From Roseiflexus sp. RS-1 (GTDB lineage Bacteria > Chloroflexota > Chloroflexia > Chloroflexales > Roseiflexaceae), in the NCBI RefSeq assembly GCF_000016665.1, contig NC_009523.1, positions 434,001 through 498,000 on the forward strand: a DNA stretch of 64,000 bases. The letters run 5' to 3'. The notes under the pieces are model-generated. The model did no database searches and was not told where the DNA came from. It saw nothing but the letters and a program-made list of their open reading frames with translations. The position numbers were made by a program, and so were the translations under genes. This document shows, piece after piece, positions 59,340-64,000 of the stretch; positions within the stretch are counted from its first letter, which is position 1; every line of letters begins with the position of its first letter.

Positions 59340-60158
59340 ATGCTGCATCATTTGCGCATTGCAGTGATCGGCGCCGGGGTCATGGGCGAAGCCATGATCA
59401 GCGGCTTACTGAAACAGAATCTGATCGCTGCCGATCAAATCGTTGCCACCGAACCGCGCGCCGAACGACGTGAAGAGATCGAGCAGCGGTATGGCGTGCG
59501 CGTCACCGATGATAACCTGGAAGCGGCGCACTGGGCGCAGGTGGCGATCTTTGCCGTCAAACCGCAAACGGTTTCCAAACTGATGCCCGAACTACGCGGC
59601 GCTTTGAGGGAAGGGGAACTGGTGATATCGATTGCTGCCGGTGTTCCGATCCGCACCTATGTTCAGGGGCTGGCGCATGGCGCTGTGGTGCGCGCCATGC
59701 CCAACACGCCAGCGCAGATCGGCGAAGGGATGACCGTCTGGACGGCATCGTCCGCCGTCAGTGAGGAGCAGCGTGGTTGGGCGCGCGCAATCCTTGGCTC
59801 CTTCGGGCGCCAGATGTTCGTTGACGATGAAACATATCTTGATATGGCGACCGCCATCAACGGCACCGGTCCCGCCTATATCTTTATGGTGCTGGAAGCA
59901 ATGATCGACGCGGGCGTCCACCTGGGGTTGCCGCGCTACATGGCGGAAGAACTCGTGTTGCAGACCATGCTCGGTTCGGTGCATTATGCCATGCAGAGCC
60001 GGCGGCATCCCGCCGAACTGCGCAACGGCGTCACGTCGCCGGGCGGTACAACCGCTGCCGCGCTCTACGAACTGGAGCGCGGCGGGTTGCGTACCGTCCT
60101 CTCCGATGCTATCTGGGCGGCATACCGTCGATCCGCCGAACTCGGAAAAATGATGTGA
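59340..60158 (+). CDS. proC: Pyrroline-5-carboxylate reductase
   Basis: A 272-residue NAD(P)H-dependent enzyme for the last step of proline synthesis. N-terminal RIAVIGAGVMGEAMISGLL Rossmann motif, VFAVKPQTV-type AIFAVKPQTVSKLMP, RAMPNTPAQIGEGMTV, and the C-terminal dimer domain with AINGTGPAYIFMVLEA and NGVTSPGGTTAAAL (proC signature). ATG 59340 follows CAGGAG. Together with glyA it forms an amino-acid synthesis pair, ended by a strong terminator. Confidence 0.95.
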   Translation: MLHHLRIAVIGAGVMGEAMISGLLKQNLIAADQIVATEPRAERREEIEQRYGVRVTDDNLEAAHWAQVAIFAVKPQTVSKLMPELRGALREGELVISIAAGVPIRTYVQGLAHGAVVRAMPNTPAQIGEGMTVWTASSAVSEEQRGWARAILGSFGRQMFVDDETYLDMATAINGTGPAYIFMVLEAMIDAGVHLGLPRYMAEELVLQTMLGSVHYAMQSRRHPAELRNGVTSPGGTTAAALYELERGGLRTVLSDAIWAAYRRSAELGKMM

Positions 60159-60177
60159 GCGCGACGCTTGATCAACG

Positions 60178-60217
60178 AACGCTCCCGCCGGCTGCGAAAC
60201 AAGCGGGAGCGTTTTTA
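60178..60217 (+). terminator. Rho-independent terminator after proC
   Basis: AACGCTCCCGC (60178-60188) pairs with GCGGGAGCGTT (60203-60213) around a 14-base loop, followed by TTTTT. 20 bases after the proC stop. Confidence 0.85.
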
Positions 60218-60240
60218 TGAGTCCGCTGCAAAAAGGGTAT

Positions 60241-60366
60241 GTCACCGCAGAGACGCGGCGTTCGCAGAGGAAGATGCCATAGCGAGTCGCTCCAACGCAT
60301 CATGCTTTGCCGCGCATACCTTTCGTTTTTGAAATTCTCTGCACCCCCGGCGTCTCTGCGGTGCGT
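60241..60366. repeat. Palindromic element with CACCGCAGAGACGC ends
   Basis: TCACCGCAGAGACGC near 60242 is mirrored by GCGTCTCTGCGGTG near 60352, separated by about 95 bases. It is non-coding, sits between two convergent genes and resembles a MITE or REP-like element. Confidence 0.65.
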
Positions 60367-60397
60367 TTTTGCAGCAAAGTCATTTATGCACCCAGGA

Positions 60398-61930
60398 TTA
60401 CTGCCCCACAGGAACCCGCCGCGCCACATCGGGATCAACCGTCAGCAGGGTGCGATTGACCCAACCAGTGACGCCGCGAACGTTCGTGATCCGATACCAG
60501 TTGCCGTCGGGCGTCTTCGACAATAGTTGCACTGTCTCACGTGCATTGATCTGATCGAGCACCTGCCCCTGGAGATTTGGAGCGGCGCGCACATTACCGC
60601 CATTGAACACGATGGCGGTCAACCCGGTCGCAGGCGGAACCGTCGCATTGGGAGTCGGCGGTGGCGGGAGCGCGGCAACCGTGGCAGGGAGCGGCGTCGG
60701 AACCGTCTCGTTCGACACCGGAAGACGTCGCAGGTCATCAGGCGCAATCGTCAGCAGCGTGCGACTGACCCATCCGGTCATCTTCCGTTCGTTGATGATC
60801 TTCAGCCACGTACTATCCGCGTTTCGCGCCAGCAGGAAGACGCTCTCGCCCGCATTGATCTGATCGATGACCAGGCCGCGTAAACTGGGGCTGGTGCGCA
60901 CATTGCCGCCGTTGAATACCGCTGCCTTGCGCAGATCGGTCGGCGTGGCGACCGGCAGTTGCGCTGCCAGGTTCTGATCGACTACCAGCAGCGTGCGGCT
61001 GACCCAACCACTCAGCCCTTCCGATGTCGTGACACGGTACCATTCGCCGTCGATGCTGCGTTCGATCAGGGTCACGACTTCTCCCAGCGCGAGGCGCCCC
61101 AGAACTTCCGCTTCACGGTTGGGTTCACGCCGGATGTTGCCGGCAATCGTGGCGGTTCCGGTCAATTCGCGGGTTGCCTCAACCACAGTCGGCGATGGTT
61201 CCGGCGTTGCAGGTGGTTGGGTAGCGGTTGGCGTAAGCGCTGGCGCAACGGTCGGTTCCGCCGCAATGGCGTAGAAATCATTGACGAAGGGGCGCAGTAC
61301 ATCGAGCGTCGCAGGATCGGATCGGGCGATTTCACCGCTTTGATCCGAAGCGATGGCAATGACCGTATAGGTCGCATCCTGACGCGGGGTTGGCGCGTTG
61401 GCACGGCGGTCGAGCACGATCTGCGCTGCGCCGCTCAGCGGATCGGGTTGCGCCAGCGCAGTTTCAGGGTTGAACCAGGGAAACTCCTGACCATCTTCAC
61501 GCATGAGCGCAGTCAGCGTTGTTCCCGCTGGCAGGTTTTCAGTCTGGACGACCACCACGATTTTTCCGGCGCCAACCACCTCGGCGCGCTCGACCACCAG
61601 GCGCGGCTGTGGCGGCACGGGGGTTGGCGTTACATTGGAACCGCCTGACCCGCCAAACGTCAGCAGCAGCACGACAATGACGCCGATAAGTACGACCGGT
61701 GCGAGAAGAACCAGCGCCTTGATCGCTGGCGGCGCCGCACGGAAACGCTCGCCCAGGCTGCGCGGCGCCTCCTCGGGCAGCGATGTGTAATCGATGGACT
61801 CACCGATCCCGGCAATATCGGGCAACGGCAGGTCATCTGGTCGGGCAGCGCGTCGTCGTCGCACAATGATCAACACAACTGCCGCTATCAGCACTGCCCC
61901 AACCAACAGTGCAATGATCTCAGGCGACAT
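60398..61930 (-). CDS. Membrane protein with three bacterial SH3 domains
   Basis: A 510-residue protein: N-terminal membrane segment (IIALLVGAVLIAAVVLIIVR), a second (IKALVLLAPVVLIGVIVVLL), an Ig-like or unknown region (about 108-225), a Pro/Thr-rich linker and three SH3b domains (about 255-310, 330-390 and 435-500) with the motif GNIRREPNREAEVLGRL, FNGGNVRTSPSLRGLVID and FNGGNVRAAPNLQGQVLDQ and the common end GWVSRTLL. SH3b domains bind peptidoglycan or other cell-wall parts. The role is unknown. Confidence 0.78.
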   Translation of the reverse strand: MSPEIIALLVGAVLIAAVVLIIVRRRRAARPDDLPLPDIAGIGESIDYTSLPEEAPRSLGERFRAAPPAIKALVLLAPVVLIGVIVVLLLTFGGSGGSNVTPTPVPPQPRLVVERAEVVGAGKIVVVVQTENLPAGTTLTALMREDGQEFPWFNPETALAQPDPLSGAAQIVLDRRANAPTPRQDATYTVIAIASDQSGEIARSDPATLDVLRPFVNDFYAIAAEPTVAPALTPTATQPPATPEPSPTVVEATRELTGTATIAGNIRREPNREAEVLGRLALGEVVTLIERSIDGEWYRVTTSEGLSGWVSRTLLVVDQNLAAQLPVATPTDLRKAAVFNGGNVRTSPSLRGLVIDQINAGESVFLLARNADSTWLKIINERKMTGWVSRTLLTIAPDDLRRLPVSNETVPTPLPATVAALPPPPTPNATVPPATGLTAIVFNGGNVRAAPNLQGQVLDQINARETVQLLSKTPDGNWYRITNVRGVTGWVNRTLLTVDPDVARRVPVGQ

Positions 61931-62103
61931 TGAGCGTCCAGGTCCTTTCGATCAATACCGACGTATACCTGACACCATTTCTTCTCGTCTTTGTCATGCG
62001 GCTATCATATGACAACCTGGTGCAAGATGCAAGCGATGCATGCGATACCGATGTTGCGAAACCATATATCTTCCCGTCAGAGTGTAAAATGCAGGAGGTG
62101 TGC

Positions 62104-62109
62104 TATAAT
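62104..62109 (+). promoter_or_regulatory. Possible -10 box of the accD-accA operon
   Basis: A perfect TATAAT stands 38 bases before the accD start. No -35 hexamer of quality lies at 16-18 bases. Confidence 0.4.
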
Positions 62110-62147
62110 CACGTGACGACAGGTACGAAGAATTCAGGGGGCGCAGT

Positions 62148-63050
62148 ATGAAAGACCTGTTTCGTCGCGCGCCAAAGCGTTTTACGGCAGCGCGCATCGA
62201 GAATCAGGCGATCCCCGACAATATGTGGGTCAAATGCCCGTCCTGCGGCGACCTGATCTATACCCGGCAGTTCAGTGACAATCTGAAAGTCTGCAAATGC
62301 GGCTATCACATGCGTCTGACCGCGCGTGAGTGGCTTGGATTGCTCGATGACGGGTCGTTCGTCGAGTTCGATGCTGCCCTGGCGTCGGTCGATGCGCTGG
62401 GATTCGTGTCGCCACGTCATGTCTACGAGCAGAAATTGATCGAAAGTCGGCAGCAGACTGGCCTGAACGATGCGCTGATCACCAGCAGCGGAGCGATCAA
62501 CGGGATGCTGCTATGCCTGGCAGTCACCGAATTCGAGTTTATCGGTGGCTCGATGGGAAGCGCCTATGGCGAGCGCCTGGCGCGCGTGATCGAGCGCGCC
62601 GCCGATGCGCGCCTCCCGCTTTTGACGATCAACGCCAGTGGCGGTGCACGGCAGGAAGAAGGCACGCTGGCGCTCCTCCAGATGGCGAAGGTCAACATGG
62701 CGCTAACGCGCCTTGCCGCCGCCGGTCAACCCCATATCGCTCTGCTGGTTGATCCATGCTATGGCGGCGTGCTGGCGTCGTACACCTCGGTCGCCGATGT
62801 GATCATCGCCGAACCTGGCGCGCGAGTCGGCTTTGCCGGGCGACGGGTCATCGAGCAGACGATCCGCCAGAAACTGCCGGTCCACTTTCAGACCGCCGAA
62901 TTCCTGCTGGATCACGGCATGATCGATATGGTGACGCCGCGTAGTGAACTGCGGGGCGTCCTGTCAACCCTCCTGCGATTGTATCGTGATGCGTTTGCAC
63001 ACACGTCAGCAGCGCAGCATGTTCCGGCGCTGACGCACGTCCAGGGATGA
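62148..63050 (+). CDS. accD: Acetyl-CoA carboxylase carboxyltransferase, beta subunit
   Basis: A 300-residue subunit that, with AccA, transfers CO2 from carboxybiotin to acetyl-CoA, the first step of fatty-acid synthesis and, in Chloroflexaceae relatives, of the 3-hydroxypropionate CO2-fixation bicycle. The zinc ribbon is visible: CPSC (about 30-33) with CKC (about 47-49). The crotonase-fold domain shows GSMGSAYGERLARVIERA, NASGGARQEEGTLALLQMAK and DPCYGGVLASYTSVADVIIA. It overlaps accA by 4 bases (ATGA). ATG 62148 has CAGGGGG 7 bases upstream. Confidence 0.95.
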   Translation: MKDLFRRAPKRFTAARIENQAIPDNMWVKCPSCGDLIYTRQFSDNLKVCKCGYHMRLTAREWLGLLDDGSFVEFDAALASVDALGFVSPRHVYEQKLIESRQQTGLNDALITSSGAINGMLLCLAVTEFEFIGGSMGSAYGERLARVIERAADARLPLLTINASGGARQEEGTLALLQMAKVNMALTRLAAAGQPHIALLVDPCYGGVLASYTSVADVIIAEPGARVGFAGRRVIEQTIRQKLPVHFQTAEFLLDHGMIDMVTPRSELRGVLSTLLRLYRDAFAHTSAAQHVPALTHVQG

Positions 63051-63925
63051 TCGTTCCAATGAAAACGCCAGCCTTGACGCCATGGGACAGGGTGCAACTG
63101 GCGCGTCACCCGCGCCGTCCGCATACGCTCGATTATGTGCGCGCCCTGTGCGACGATTTTATCGAACTCCACGGTGATCGTCGCTACGGCGACGATCCGG
63201 CGATCATTGGCGGACCGGCGCGCTTCGCCGACCGCACGGTCATGATCGTGGGGCATCAGAAAGGGAGCGACGCGCGCGAGAATGTGCGGCGCAACTTTGG
63301 TATGGCGCGCCCGGAAGGGTATCGCAAAGCGCTGCGCCTCTTTCGCCACGCCGAAAAGTTTGGCTTTCCGCTGATCTGCTTCATCGATACGCCAGGCGCC
63401 GATCCGAGCATGGAATCCGAGGAGCGCGGTCAGGGGAATGCTATTGCGGAAAACATTCTGGCGCTCGCCGGGTTGCGCGTCCCGATCGTTGCATGTGTGA
63501 TCGGCGAGGGGGGGAGCGGCGGCGCGCTGGCGCTTGGCGTCGCCGATCGGCTCCTGATGCTCGAACACGCAATCTACTCCGTGGCAGCGCCAGAAGCGGC
63601 AGCGTCGATTCTCTGGCGCGACGCAGGCAAAGCGCCGGAAGCGGCAAGCGCAATGCGCATTACGGCGCAGGACCAGTACGACCTGGGGATCGCGGATGCG
63701 ATCATTCCCGAGCCAGAGGGCGGTGCGCACACCGATGCCGCCGCCGCAGCGGAGGCAGTGGGGGCAGCGCTGCGTGCAGCGCTCGATGCACTGGTCGGGC
63801 TGCCGATCGATGTCCTGTTGCAGCGCCGCTACGCCAGATACCGCGCTATCGGACGCTTTCAGGAAAGCCAACCAATGCCGAACATGCCTGCCACCGTTCC
63901 GCCGCTTCCCTTCAAGGGATCGTAA
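63047..63925 (+). CDS. accA: Acetyl-CoA carboxylase carboxyltransferase, alpha subunit
   Basis: A 292-residue subunit forming the alpha2beta2 carboxyltransferase with AccD. Motifs: LARHPRRPHTLDYVRALCDD, ELHGDRRYGDDPAIIGGPAR, HQKGSDARENVRRNFGMARP, FIDTPGADPSMESEERGQGN and VIGEGGSGGALALGVADRLL. It is slightly shorter than typical (about 310-320), with a trimmed N terminus. Start ATG 63047 overlaps the accD stop, ensuring balanced translation. The window ends 75 bases later with no further gene start. Confidence 0.95.
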   Translation: MIVPMKTPALTPWDRVQLARHPRRPHTLDYVRALCDDFIELHGDRRYGDDPAIIGGPARFADRTVMIVGHQKGSDARENVRRNFGMARPEGYRKALRLFRHAEKFGFPLICFIDTPGADPSMESEERGQGNAIAENILALAGLRVPIVACVIGEGGSGGALALGVADRLLMLEHAIYSVAAPEAAASILWRDAGKAPEAASAMRITAQDQYDLGIADAIIPEPEGGAHTDAAAAAEAVGAALRAALDALVGLPIDVLLQRRYARYRAIGRFQESQPMPNMPATVPPLPFKGS

Positions 63926-64000
63926 CGCGGGTCAGAAGCAGCGCATCCTGCCCGGCATCGTCAGCCCGCTCCCCATTGGTTCGCAATGGCAATCGGGAGA

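Overview
The window is GC-rich bacterial DNA with long intergenic repeat stretches. The gene content (form II CoxL operon, subtype III-D CRISPR genes, secreted proteins ending in a hydrophobic LP-containing tail, LGFP-like repeat proteins, an adjacent accD-accA pair) best fits a filamentous phototroph of the Chloroflexi, most likely Roseiflexus or a close relative. This assignment rests on family recognition, not on a database search.

Layout. 504-5155: a molybdenum hydroxylase operon (CoxG, CoxS, CoxL, CoxM) with a good upstream promoter and a terminator. 5384-6412: a TPR protein. 6745-8966: an AT-rich island with an HNH endonuclease, a methyltransferase-HIT fusion and a possible DUF4007 remnant. 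9000-10830: repeat-rich sequence with little coding content. 10835-16589: housekeeping-type genes (HTH protein, M42 peptidase, STAS regulator, PurD-like ligase, RNA methyltransferase). 16802-18332: an IS66-family element. 18427-24569: secreted proteins, transposon debris and an orphan HicB. 24570-25420: dispersed repeats and a MITE-like palindrome. 25530-27672: an epimerase and a frameshifted GH5 glycosidase.

27909-37796 is a compact subtype III-D CRISPR-Cas effector operon on the minus strand: cas6, cas10, cas7, csx10, cas11, cas7, cas7, csx19, cas7 and a terminal gene with an S1-like domain. No cas1/cas2, CARF effector or CRISPR array is visible in the window, so spacer acquisition and the array must be supplied from elsewhere. 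Immediately beyond lie two paralogous secreted nucleases (38080-39132 and 41681-42796) that bracket an IS630-type element and a 99-bp tandem repeat.

42836-47316 is an accessory block, all on the minus strand: a CcrM-type GANTC methyltransferase, a toxin-like/DUF2283 pair, a SAM methyltransferase, a HigB/HigA-like pair and a secreted protein. Two attC-like palindromes separate some of these genes, suggesting an eroded integron-cassette cluster without an integrase. 47624-63925 returns to core functions: myo-inositol phosphate synthase, a secreted repeat protein, two co-translated SPFH membrane proteins, a family 2 glycosyltransferase, GAPDH, an SDR, GlyA, ProC, an SH3-domain protein and the acetyl-CoA carboxylase carboxyltransferase subunits AccD and AccA. 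No tRNA or rRNA genes were recognised.
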